A DNA stretch of 64,000 nt, taken from Streptomyces bottropensis ATCC 25435. GTDB taxonomy: Bacteria; Actinomycetota; Actinomycetes; Streptomycetales; Streptomycetaceae. Within the stretch, counting starts at the first letter, position 1; each line of letters opens with the position of its first letter. The notes beneath the pieces are model-generated. The model ran no database searches and was not told where the DNA came from. It saw only the letters and a list, made by a program, of their open reading frames with translations. A program made the translations under genes and the position numbers. The stretch spans positions 3,292,265-3,356,264 of the forward strand of contig NZ_KB911581.1 in the NCBI RefSeq assembly GCF_000383595.1, written 5' to 3'. This document shows, piece after piece, positions 55,798 to 63,456 of this stretch.

Positions 55798-57003
55798 CTA
55801 GGTCGCGAGCAGGGACGGGGTCTCCAACGTCTTGGTGAAGTAGAGGCGTTCCGCGGCGAACTCGCGGTCGCGGGACATCCGCCGGAAGACTTCGAGGTCC
55901 TGGTCGAGCTTGACCGGATCCGAGGAATGGAAGAGCAGCTGCTTGTTCCCGGAGGCCCGCGGGCTCGCTTTTTCCAGGAAGGCGCGACGACGCAGGTCGG
56001 CGTAGACGTCGAGGATGTCCGCATCGACGCGTCCCTGAATAACGGCGCCGAGTGCCTCGTTCAGGACATACGAGTCGAACAGTCCCATCGTCAGTCCGAG
56101 GCCGCCCGTCGGATTGGTGGCGTGCGCCGCGTCGCCGGCGAGCAGCACCCTGCCCGCACGGTAGGCGGACGCACTGCGCTGATGCATTCGGTAGGGCGAG
56201 ATCGCGACGAGCTCCGTGCCTTGGGCGACGTCCTCTCCGAAGACGTTGACGAGGAATTCCGGCAGGCGCTCGGCCGCGGACTCCGCGGGCAGCGCGTCGT
56301 CCTCCATGTAGGTGTAGCGCCAGAGCCCGTGTGCACCCGACTCATCGATCTTGGCGATGATCGCACCGTAGACGTCGTCGACGTAGAACGTCGACTGTGC
56401 CCATCCGGGGCGGTCGTCAGGGAAGCGCACGTTCGTCGCGACGAACCGCTCGGGCCACGTCATGCCGTCAAAACCAAGCCCGGCCTCGCCGCGGACCTTG
56501 GAGCCGGCGCCGTCGGCGCCGATGAGCCATGGGGCGCGCAGAACCTTGTCGCCGCTCTTGTCGCGAACCGTGACCTCGACGCCTTCGCGGTCCTGGGTGA
56601 GCTCGGTGACCTCGTGGTCCCAGAGCACACGAGCGTTCTCGAATGTCTCCAGGTGCCGCAGCATCACTTGCGCCAGCGCCCCCTGGCCCAAGTGCAAGTT
56701 GAAGGGGTGCTGCACCTTCCCTTCGAGCGCGCTCAGTCCGTACTCGATGATCTCGCCGGTCCGACGCACCCGGTAGGCGTAGTCCTGCTTCCGGAAGCCG
56801 GCCCGGACCGCGTCGTCGAGGACACCCAGACGAGCCAGGCCGTCGAGTGTTGCCCAGTGGTAGACCATCGCCCGCGGGGAGTCCTGCAGTGCCGACGCTC
56901 GCTCGACGACGGTGACTACGACGCCCTGCTGCGCCAGGCCGAGTGCGTTCAAGAGCCCGGTCGGCCCGGCCCCTGCGACGATCACCTGTTGTTCTTCTGC
57001 CAC
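55798..57003 (-). CDS. FAD-dependent aromatic-ring monooxygenase (class A)
   Basis: 401 residues from GTG 57003 (GGAGG just upstream; an in-frame GTG at 57027 is possible). FAD motif VIVAGAGPTGLLNALGLAQQ (about residues 7-26), the DG motif LIGADGAGSKVRG (about 160) and the GD motif VLLAGDAAHATNPTGGLGLT (about 285) define the flavoprotein hydroxylase family (PHBH, phenol and salicylate hydroxylases). It should add OH to a phenol, perhaps with loss of a carboxyl group. It is the first gene of the minus-strand operon, divergent from the LysR gene 117 nt away. Confidence 0.88.
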   Translation of the reverse strand: MAEEQQVIVAGAGPTGLLNALGLAQQGVVVTVVERASALQDSPRAMVYHWATLDGLARLGVLDDAVRAGFRKQDYAYRVRRTGEIIEYGLSALEGKVQHPFNLHLGQGALAQVMLRHLETFENARVLWDHEVTELTQDREGVEVTVRDKSGDKVLRAPWLIGADGAGSKVRGEAGLGFDGMTWPERFVATNVRFPDDRPGWAQSTFYVDDVYGAIIAKIDESGAHGLWRYTYMEDDALPAESAAERLPEFLVNVFGEDVAQGTELVAISPYRMHQRSASAYRAGRVLLAGDAAHATNPTGGLGLTMGLFDSYVLNEALGAVIQGRVDADILDVYADLRRRAFLEKASPRASGNKQLLFHSSDPVKLDQDLEVFRRMSRDREFAAERLYFTKTLETPSLLAT

Positions 57004-57082
57004 CTGTCCTCCAGCTCTGGAAGCCACCGGCCAATGCAGACCGCGAGCCTCAAGTCACCTTGCTGGAGAGCGAGCCATAGGT

Positions 57083-57092
57083 CCAATGTTGG
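57083..57092. promoter_or_regulatory. LysR-operator-like palindrome in the divergent promoter
   Basis: CCAATGTTGG is a perfect 10-bp palindrome midway between the two divergent starts (57003 and 57121), flanked by TAGGT...TTAGGT. LysR-type proteins bind such interrupted T-N11-A-like sites near their own promoter. It lies about 29 nt before the lysR ATG, so it could mediate autoregulation and activation of the operon. Confidence 0.45.
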
Positions 57093-57120
57093 TGATTAGG
57101 TACTCCGATACACTCAGCGC

Positions 57121-58041
57121 ATGGATCTCCGGAGCATCAGGTACTTCCTCGCCGTGGCGGAGGCCGGATCCATCACCGAGGCGGCAAGGGCACTGCACCT
57201 TTCCCAGCCGCCGCTCAGCACGGCTATGGCTAAGCTCGAGTCGGAACTCGGCGTGACCTTGCTGGACCGGCTGCCACGCGGTGTCACACTGACACCGGCG
57301 GGTCGCTATCTGGAGGCTGCCGGCCGACGCCTCATCGCCGAAGAGCAGCGGTTGTCCGCCACCTTGCGGGCGATGGGCGAAGGGCTTGAAGGGGAGCTGA
57401 GGGTCGGAGCCGAGCCCATGGGACTGTGGCGGGTCGTGAGCACACGCGTTGCATCGTTCCTGTCCGCGCATCCTCGGGTGTCGCTCGAACTGATGGACGC
57501 ACCGCCGCGCGTTCAGCTCGAGAATCTCGCCAACGGCTACTTGGACCTCGCCGTGATTCCCGTTCTGCCTCAGGAGCCGTTGCCGCCCATCAGCGATGTC
57601 GCTTTCACGGTCGAATTCGTCGCCACGCTGCCCTTGACGCTGATCGTGCCGCAGAGTTGGAATCTCAGCGTCTCGGATCCCCTGCCCCTTGCCTCCCTGA
57701 GGGGCAAGACGTGGATTCTGCCCAGAAGGCTGCCGGGTGCACGAAGCCTCTCGAGGCTCATCGACGACCGCTTCGCCTCCGCGGGCGGGAGCCCCACGAA
57801 GATCATCCCCGTCCCGACGGTGCAGACCGCGGCGACTCTGGTCGCAGCCGGTCTCGGCGTATCGGTGATGAGCGACGAGATGGCTGCGCACCATCCCGAC
57901 GTTGACCGGGTTCCCGTCGCTGGGGGCTGGCCTGAACTGCCCCTGGGCCTTGTGCGGAGGAAGCACGGGATCGTGACCCCCATCGCCGAACGGTTTGCCG
58001 GGCTCTTCGCAACGGATGGGCACGGCGGGCCGGCTGACTGA
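57121..58041 (+). CDS. LysR-family transcriptional regulator
   Basis: 306 residues. N-terminal HTH MDLRSIRYFLAVAEAGSITE with AARALHLSQPPLSTAMAKLE (residues 1-58) and a C-terminal effector domain with two Rossmann-like lobes (GELRVGAEPM, LDLAVIPVLP). Divergent from the FAD hydroxylase, so it most likely controls the ring-degradation operon in response to an aromatic or its product. A decayed copy of part of its effector domain lies at 61839 in front of the second ferredoxin reductase. Confidence 0.9.
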   Translation: MDLRSIRYFLAVAEAGSITEAARALHLSQPPLSTAMAKLESELGVTLLDRLPRGVTLTPAGRYLEAAGRRLIAEEQRLSATLRAMGEGLEGELRVGAEPMGLWRVVSTRVASFLSAHPRVSLELMDAPPRVQLENLANGYLDLAVIPVLPQEPLPPISDVAFTVEFVATLPLTLIVPQSWNLSVSDPLPLASLRGKTWILPRRLPGARSLSRLIDDRFASAGGSPTKIIPVPTVQTAATLVAAGLGVSVMSDEMAAHHPDVDRVPVAGGWPELPLGLVRRKHGIVTPIAERFAGLFATDGHGGPAD

Positions 58042-58352
58042 GCCGCGCGTGCCGCTTCGAGGCGCTACGCCGACGACGGTTGGCCGCCATCAGCGCGGAG
58101 ATCTGCCCTGTGCACCACGTTTCCTTCCCCTTACCATCCGCCACGAGCGTCGGACCACCGCCGTTGACGCCCTCGTCGACGCCATGACGCTACTCTGCGC
58201 CGAGTGCGGAGCGTGGGATCGCTTCTCAGCGCGAGCCTGGAGTAAGTGGCGATTCTGGAGCCGCCCGTGAAGGCCTCCTGAACTGGGGCTCATCGAGCAG
58301 TAGGCCACCGACAACCGAGACGGAGCCCGAACCGCCGACCCTGACCACACGC
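58042..58352. other. 311-nt intergenic region, nothing recognised
   Basis: Convergent gap between the lysR gene and the hydrolase at 58353. Neither strand shows a frame with gene-like codon bias that I trust. A frame reading TTAVDALVDAMTLLCAECGAW is short and not recognised. No terminator hairpin of note. Confidence 0.4.
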
Positions 58353-59159
58353 CTATCCGGGCAGCCTCTCGCTTACCTGAGATTTCTTTCCTCCAGGCCG
58401 TGCCTCCTGGATGTAATGGCCGGCCCAGGCGCTGATGATGTGGGCGGCTCGCTGCGCTTGCCCTCGTGCGGTCAGTAGATGATCTGCTCCTTCGAGCGCG
58501 ACGAAGCTGCGTGGGTGTCGTGCCTCACCGAAGATCTCCCCGGCGTTGTCGACGTCGACGGTGTTGTCGGTGGGCGAGTGCAGGACGAGTAGCGGCAGGC
58601 GCAATTCGCGTATCCGGTCACGCAGGCGAGCATGGTGGACGTCGTCGACGAAGGCGCGCTTGAGGACCAGGGTCCTCCCGCCGACGAACCATTCGTGCGA
58701 CCCGTCAGTGAGAACGCGATCCATGACCGCGTCGTACTGTCTCTCGACGTGGCTGGGGTCGACAGGCGCCCCGATCGTGGCGACCGCGCGGACGCCGGTT
58801 GCCTCGGCCGCCGCGGCGATGGCGGCGGCGCCTCCCCACGAGTGTCCCACCAGCAGGTCTGCCGGAGTCCCTCGCTCCGCCATCAGAGTCGCTGCACGGA
58901 CGGTGTCCTGGACCTTGATGGTGAAGGAACCGTCCCCCCAGTCGCCGTCGGAGTCTCCGATCCCGAGGTTGTCGTAGCGCAGCATTCCGATCCCCTCGCG
59001 TGCCAATTGCTTGCTGACGCGCGAAGCGGCCGGCGAGTTCTTGCCGAGGGTGAATCCGTGGACAAAGATCCCCCAACCTCGGATCTCACCGTCCGGCAGG
59101 TCGATCACTCCGGCCAGTTCGGGGCCTACGACGCTCTTGAATCTCACTTCTTCAGTCAT
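58353..59159 (-). CDS. alpha/beta hydrolase
   Basis: 268 residues from ATG 59159 with GAGG upstream. HG loop FVHGFTLGKNS (about residue 32), nucleophile in LVGHSWGGAAAIAA (Ser about 108), acid in LHSPTDNTVDVD and His in EGADHLLTARG. It belongs to the esterase/acyl-hydrolase group with HGF rather than HGG oxyanion loop. The role in the island is not clear; hydrolysis of an ester substrate or carboxylate derivative is possible. Confidence 0.82.
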   Translation of the reverse strand: MTEEVRFKSVVGPELAGVIDLPDGEIRGWGIFVHGFTLGKNSPAASRVSKQLAREGIGMLRYDNLGIGDSDGDWGDGSFTIKVQDTVRAATLMAERGTPADLLVGHSWGGAAAIAAAAEATGVRAVATIGAPVDPSHVERQYDAVMDRVLTDGSHEWFVGGRTLVLKRAFVDDVHHARLRDRIRELRLPLLVLHSPTDNTVDVDNAGEIFGEARHPRSFVALEGADHLLTARGQAQRAAHIISAWAGHYIQEARPGGKKSQVSERLPG

Positions 59160-59644
59160 GTGGTGATCACCTCGGCATGGGCTACTCGTGGGCAAGGGAC
59201 GTGAGAGGGCGACACCAGCTGGTGCCCGCGCGTGCTCCGAGCAGGAGAGCGGTGAGGGCGGTGCCTGCCGCTGTCGGCGTGTCAGACGGCGGGCTTTGGG
59301 ACGGAGGTCTGCTTGTGCCAAGCAGTGCAGTGAAGGCATCGGCGAGGTGGGGGCCGAGCTCGCCCCAGCCGTCCTCGTAGCCGCAGACACCGACCAGCCT
59401 GGGGGCATCGCAGTCGCCGTTCGGAATCTCGATGTCGGTGGCTGTGATCAGTACCGGGTGAGCGACGCCGATGGCCGCCAACACACCTTCATCAGTTTCC
59501 TGCGCAGTGTGCGCAGGTAGGCAGCGGCCAAGATTCCCGGATTCTCGAAGGCGTACGCGCGTCAATACGAGGCAACACCACCCAGGAGGGGCCGAAGCCC
59601 CTCGGATTCACGGGTGATCAGCGGGCGTCAGCGGTCGTTTGGGA
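59160..59644. other. 485-nt region with one weak minus-strand frame
   Basis: Between the hydrolase and the solute-binding protein genes. The minus-strand frame described separately (59182-59565) is the only part with gene-like codon bias. The remainder holds no identifiable feature. Confidence 0.35.
59182..59565 (-). CDS. possible small protein or gene fragment, unknown
   Basis: 127-codon frame. The middle part, AAIGVAHPVLITATDIEIP then CGYEDGWGELGPHLADAFTALLG, has GC-rich third positions like real genes, whereas the ends look like noncoding translation. No ribosome site fits the ATG. It could be a fragment of a larger protein, since the region is at the edge of the island with other decayed genes. 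Not assigned. Confidence 0.3.
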   Translation of the reverse strand: MTRVRLRESGNLGRCLPAHTAQETDEGVLAAIGVAHPVLITATDIEIPNGDCDAPRLVGVCGYEDGWGELGPHLADAFTALLGTSRPPSQSPPSDTPTAAGTALTALLLGARAGTSWCRPLTSLAHE

Positions 59645-60802
59645 CTACTGGCCGGGGTGCAGCCCGAGTGAGCCCGGCGTGGGGGCGCCATGCACCTCGC
59701 CGAAGTAAAGGGCGAAGGTCTGCTTCCAGCGTTCGACCTCGGCGCGGTCCGCCATGAAACGTGGGAAGCCGTCGAGATGGGCGTTGGGGTACTTCCAGAT
59801 CGGCTTGAGCCCGCCTGCCGGAGTGACGTCGGTGCGCACGGACCAACCGTCGAAGGACTGCTCCTGCACGGCGCGGGAGAGCTGCCAGTTGAGGTAGAGC
59901 TTGGCCGCGGCGGGGTGCTTGGCGCGGGCGAGGATCGCCGCCCGCTGCCCCCACGCCATGAAGGGGTGGCCGTCGGGCGCAGCCCACTTCACACCCGGCG
60001 CGATGGGCCCGGTCAGCGAGCCGACGCCACCGATTCCGACCCGCTTCTGCCCGCTTGCGACGGAGACGATCGGGGTGAAGCTGCCGCGGCCGAACTCGAC
60101 GTTCTGCGCGGCGAGTCGGCGTATCCAGTCCCAGCCGTACGCCTCCGTGTAGAGCTTGTACAGGTACAGGACCGCGTCGTCGTCGTGCGGGTAGGTGGAG
60201 GAGATGGCCCCCTTCCACCGCGGGTCGGCCAGGTCCCGCGGTGTGGCGGGGCCATCGCTGCCGAGGGTTTGGTCGTACATGTAGCTGAAGGCGAAGACCG
60301 CGATGCTCACCCATGCGCCGTCCGGGTCCCTGAACTGGGGGTACAGCGCGGAGAAGCCGGCTGGCTTGTACCGCTGGAGCACGCCCATGGCCTTCCACCG
60401 GGCGAAGTCCTGCACGGTCTGCAGTTGCACCACGTCGGGGACGAGCGTGTCCGTGGCGAGTTGGTTGTCGATGCGTACGTCCTGGTACTTGCTGTAGTCG
60501 ACGACCATGGTGAGCTTGATGTCCGGGAACTGCGACACGAACGCCTGCTTTGTCGCGTCCTGCTGGTCAGGGAGGTCGCCGCCGGCGTAGATGACGAGTT
60601 CGCCGCCCTCACGTCTGGCGTCCGCGTACAGCTCGTCGAGCGACTTCTTCTCCTCCCGCATGTGCCTGCCGGCACGGAACGCCGAGGACGTGGTGTCCCT
60701 GGTTGCCGCAGCGGCGCTGCTGGTGATCGACGTGCCCAGCGCCGTCGCACCGAGTGCGGCGCCCGCCCCGCCGAGTATCCGCCGCCTGCTGAATGACGTC
60801 AT
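59645..60802 (-). CDS. Tat-exported ABC solute-binding protein (iron/spermidine-like type)
   Basis: 385 residues. The N-terminus SFSRRRILGGAGAALGATAL is a twin-arginine signal peptide with cleavage near SSAAAATRD. The body (GELVIYAGGDLPDQQDATKQ, VVDYSKYQDVRIDNQLATD) follows type-2 binding proteins of the Fbp/PotD/2-aminoethylphosphonate kind. GGGAGG lies 9 nt before the ATG. No permease or ATPase is near, so its transporter must be elsewhere or it acts as a receptor. It is divergent from the MarR gene 150 nt away. Confidence 0.85.
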   Translation of the reverse strand: MTSFSRRRILGGAGAALGATALGTSITSSAAAATRDTTSSAFRAGRHMREEKKSLDELYADARREGGELVIYAGGDLPDQQDATKQAFVSQFPDIKLTMVVDYSKYQDVRIDNQLATDTLVPDVVQLQTVQDFARWKAMGVLQRYKPAGFSALYPQFRDPDGAWVSIAVFAFSYMYDQTLGSDGPATPRDLADPRWKGAISSTYPHDDDAVLYLYKLYTEAYGWDWIRRLAAQNVEFGRGSFTPIVSVASGQKRVGIGGVGSLTGPIAPGVKWAAPDGHPFMAWGQRAAILARAKHPAAAKLYLNWQLSRAVQEQSFDGWSVRTDVTPAGGLKPIWKYPNAHLDGFPRFMADRAEVERWKQTFALYFGEVHGAPTPGSLGLHPGQ

Positions 60803-60849
60803 GGGACCGAACCTCCCGAAGTGACTGATGCTTCAAGTAACTGGCGACG

Positions 60850-60878
60850 ACGCTACGACCCAATGATTGAGACGTCAA
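60850..60878 (-). promoter_or_regulatory. promoter of the solute-binding gene with overlapping inverted repeat
   Basis: On the minus strand: -35 TTGACG (60878-60873), 17-nt spacer, -10 TAGCGT (60855-60850). The inverted repeat TTGA-GACG-TCAA (60867-60878) overlaps the -35, so a repressor such as the divergent MarR-type protein could block it. Confidence 0.5.
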
Positions 60879-60952
60879 ATATTTCGGGTACCGCACCGGT
60901 CTCTCGAACACCGCTCGCTCGGGCTGGGCGGGACTCTCGTATCGTCGGTGTG

Positions 60953-61747
60953 ATGGAACAGGTGCCGTGGTTGACTGCGCGTGAAGAGCGGGTGTGGCGG
61001 CTCTTCGCGTCCGTGCTGGTTTCGCTGCCCGACGAGGTGGAGGCGCAGCTGCAGCGTGACGCCGGCCTGACGCAGTTCGGGTACGGCGTCCTCTCTGCAC
61101 TGTCGGAGGCACCGGGGCGGGCCATGCGGATGACCGACCTGGCCATGAGGGCTCACGGCTCTGCCTCGCGCCTGTCCCATCAGGTGGCGAGCCTGGAGCG
61201 TCGGGGATGGGTCCGCCGCGAGCGTGCCGCCGAGGACGGACGGGGCAACGTCGCCGTGCTGACCGACGCGGGATACGCCAAGGTGGCGGCCATCGCCCCG
61301 GGTCATGTGGCGGCGGTGCGGTCGGCGGTCTTCGACGTGCTCAGCCCCCGGCAGGTGGATGAGCTCGAAGGGATCTGCACGGCGCTGCTGCAGCCCGAGA
61401 TCCGTAAGAGACCCGGCGATGCCCCTGTCTCGAGCAGGCAGACTCCGGACTGTCATCAAAATGATGACATCGTCCCGGCTCGTCGTCAGAATGATGACGC
61501 AAGGGCATCTGTCGACGCTCTGGCCTGCGAGGACCTCACAGCCGCCTTGGCCCGGATCTCCGACGCCCGCACCCATGTCGACTTCACCGAGCTCCAGCTC
61601 ATCGACCGTGCCCGCGCTCAGGGACAGACCTGGGAGCAGATTGCCTCCGCGCTCCGTATGCCCGACCGCCGTCAGGCTCAGACCCGCTTCCGTCGCCTGC
61701 GCGAGCGGTGGCCCGAGTACGAACCGACATCTGCCGCATCTGGATAG
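60953..61747 (+). CDS. MarR-family regulator with a second C-terminal HTH-like domain
   Basis: 264 residues from ATG 60953. Residues ~8-150 are a MarR winged helix (AREERVWRLFASVLVSLPDE, SRLSHQVASLERRGWVRRER). After a short linker (RRQNDDARASV) comes a second ~60-residue helical module ending LRMPDRRQAQTRFRRLRERW, which looks like another HTH. Single-domain MarR proteins are ~150 residues, so this is nearly double. Two 19-nt inverted repeats lie in the linker-coding DNA (61451-61499). It is divergent from the solute-binding gene. Confidence 0.75.
   Translation: MEQVPWLTAREERVWRLFASVLVSLPDEVEAQLQRDAGLTQFGYGVLSALSEAPGRAMRMTDLAMRAHGSASRLSHQVASLERRGWVRRERAAEDGRGNVAVLTDAGYAKVAAIAPGHVAAVRSAVFDVLSPRQVDELEGICTALLQPEIRKRPGDAPVSSRQTPDCHQNDDIVPARRQNDDARASVDALACEDLTAALARISDARTHVDFTELQLIDRARAQGQTWEQIASALRMPDRRQAQTRFRRLRERWPEYEPTSAASG
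61451..61499. repeat. two 19-nt inverted repeats inside the MarR gene
   Basis: TGTCATC-AAAAT-GATGACA (61451-61469) is perfect; CGTCGTC-AGAAT-GATGACG (61481-61499) has one mismatch. Their centres are 30 nt apart, about three helical turns. They encode the QNDD motifs of the linker. Operator-like sites within a coding region could serve as autoregulatory sites, or simply reflect repeat coding. Confidence 0.6.
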
Positions 61748-62134
61748 ATCAAGCGACCAACTCACCCGTTGCACAGCCGCTGGGAAACCCTGGACTGCCC
61801 AAAAACGCGTCTGAGGCGAACCGGGGCGTCGGTTAGACGGTCTCGGATTCTCGGCGATGAGCGACGAGATGGCTGGGCACCATCCCGACGTGGACCACCG
61901 ACTGCCGAGGCAAGCGTCCCCATCACCGTCCATGAGCGCGCGTCTGTCTGCGTGACCTCATACGCCTGCTGCATAGAGCTCCTGAAGAATCCGCCCGTTC
62001 ACATCGCGCAGCCAACGCCGCAGTATGAACGCACTGGGTTCACCGACTGGAGGAGACCTCGTGCTCAACTCTTGCACCACGGAGCCGGCGGGCGGCGAAC
62101 GCCACCGGGCGGCCAAGGCGGAGACATCGCCGAA
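61748..62134. other. 387-nt gap with a lysR remnant
   Basis: Apart from the lysR fragment at 61839 there is no identifiable gene. The end of the region provides a GGAG about 12 nt before the reductase GTG. Confidence 0.45.
61839..61897 (+). pseudogene. remnant of a LysR regulator gene
   Basis: 59 nt that match 57850-57908 inside the lysR gene at 57121 with only a few differences, e.g. GATGAGCGACGAGATGGCTG is shared. It covers the end of the effector domain (MSDEMAxHHPDVD). The rest of the gene is absent. It suggests a second, related LysR-reductase cluster once stood here. Confidence 0.75.
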
Positions 62135-63355
62135 GTGAGCGGCACGCTGTCCCGGGACGTCGTCATCGTCGGCGCCTCAGTGGCCGGGCTGCGCGCGGCT
62201 GAAGCCGTCGCAAGGGTCGCACGAGAACTCACGGTCACGGTGATCGGCGAGGAGGCGCATCCACCATACGACCGGCGGTCGTTGTCGAAGGCGGCGCTCA
62301 CCCAGCCGGGGGGCCTCGACGCCGTGAGCATGCGCTCGGTCGCCCGGCTGCGAGACGAAGGTGTGGACTTCCGGCTGGGCACCCGAGCAGTCGGTCTTGA
62401 CGCCACTCGTCGGGAGCTTCACCTGGAACAGGGCACCATTTCGTTCGGAGCGCTGGTTCTCGCCTGCGGCTGCGACCCCGCCGTTCCTGCGCTGCTGGCC
62501 AGCCGTCCGAGGGTTGTCGCACTCAGGCGATGGGAAAACCTTCTCTCGCTTCGTGCCGCGCTGGCCGGCACGTCGGTGTCCGTCGCCGTCGTAGGAGCGG
62601 GCTTCATCGGTGGTGAGGTGACGTCGGCCCTCAAGGGAAGCGGCCGCGCCGTCTCACTGATCGATGTCTCTCCTCAGCCGTTGGGTCGTTTCGGTGCGTT
62701 CGTGGCGGAGTCGTACGCCGCCCTGCACGAGGAGGCAGGGACGGCGCAGTACTTCGGCGACGGGGTTGTCGACGTACTGGAGGAACGGCGTGGCCGGTTC
62801 CTGCGGCTGAGCAGCGGGGCGCAGGTGCCGGCCGACGTGATCGTCGTCAGTGGCGCAGTGCGGCCCTCGACCGGATGGCTGGAGTCGTCCGGGCTCGTCC
62901 TCCGCGACGGCATCGTCTGCGACGCAGCGCTGAGGGCGCATGAAGGCGTCTTCGCGGCCGGAGACGTCGCCCGCTGGTTCAACCCTCGCTACGGCACCCG
63001 GATGAGGGTGGAGCACTGGACGAACGCCGCCGAACATGGCCGCATAGCGGGGTTGAACGCGGTGAGATCGATCGTCGGCGGCAGCGCCGAGGCCTGCGCC
63101 ACCGTGCCCTACTTCTGGTCCGATCAACACAATGTGCGGATACAGTTCGCCGGTTTCCTCAGCGGAGACGAGAGGACTCTCGTCCAACGGACCGCCGATG
63201 GCTCGATCGTCCTTTACGGCCGCGATGACCAACTGGTGGGCGTCCTCGCATTCGAACACCGCTCCCTCTTCGTCGAGCTGCGCACGATGCTGGGGGGCAA
63301 GGGGCCCTGGGACAGGGCGATGGAGCTTGTCGGCGCGACGATCAGCGCCAGCTAG
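62135..63355 (+). CDS. ferredoxin reductase paralogue (FAD-dependent)
   Basis: 406 residues from GTG 62135; the long upstream frame includes the lysR remnant and is not gene-like. FAD motif VVIVGASVAGLRAAEAVARV (about residues 9-28), NAD motif VAVVGAGFIGGEVTSALKG (about 148), FAAGDVARWFNP (about 272) and VPYFWSDQHNVRIQFAGF (about 330). It aligns with the copy at 38941 from end to end. No ferredoxin gene is beside it. It precedes the ring-cleavage dioxygenase by 101 nt, so the two may be co-expressed. Confidence 0.85.
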   Translation: MSGTLSRDVVIVGASVAGLRAAEAVARVARELTVTVIGEEAHPPYDRRSLSKAALTQPGGLDAVSMRSVARLRDEGVDFRLGTRAVGLDATRRELHLEQGTISFGALVLACGCDPAVPALLASRPRVVALRRWENLLSLRAALAGTSVSVAVVGAGFIGGEVTSALKGSGRAVSLIDVSPQPLGRFGAFVAESYAALHEEAGTAQYFGDGVVDVLEERRGRFLRLSSGAQVPADVIVVSGAVRPSTGWLESSGLVLRDGIVCDAALRAHEGVFAAGDVARWFNPRYGTRMRVEHWTNAAEHGRIAGLNAVRSIVGGSAEACATVPYFWSDQHNVRIQFAGFLSGDERTLVQRTADGSIVLYGRDDQLVGVLAFEHRSLFVELRTMLGGKGPWDRAMELVGATISAS

Positions 63356-63456
63356 GTGGTCGCGCGGTGTGGCGAGGCACTGCAGCGCCGCCGTTTCCAA
63401 ACCAGGCGAGGGATGTGCCGTCATAAACACACATGGATCCAGGGAAGCGAGTCCCA

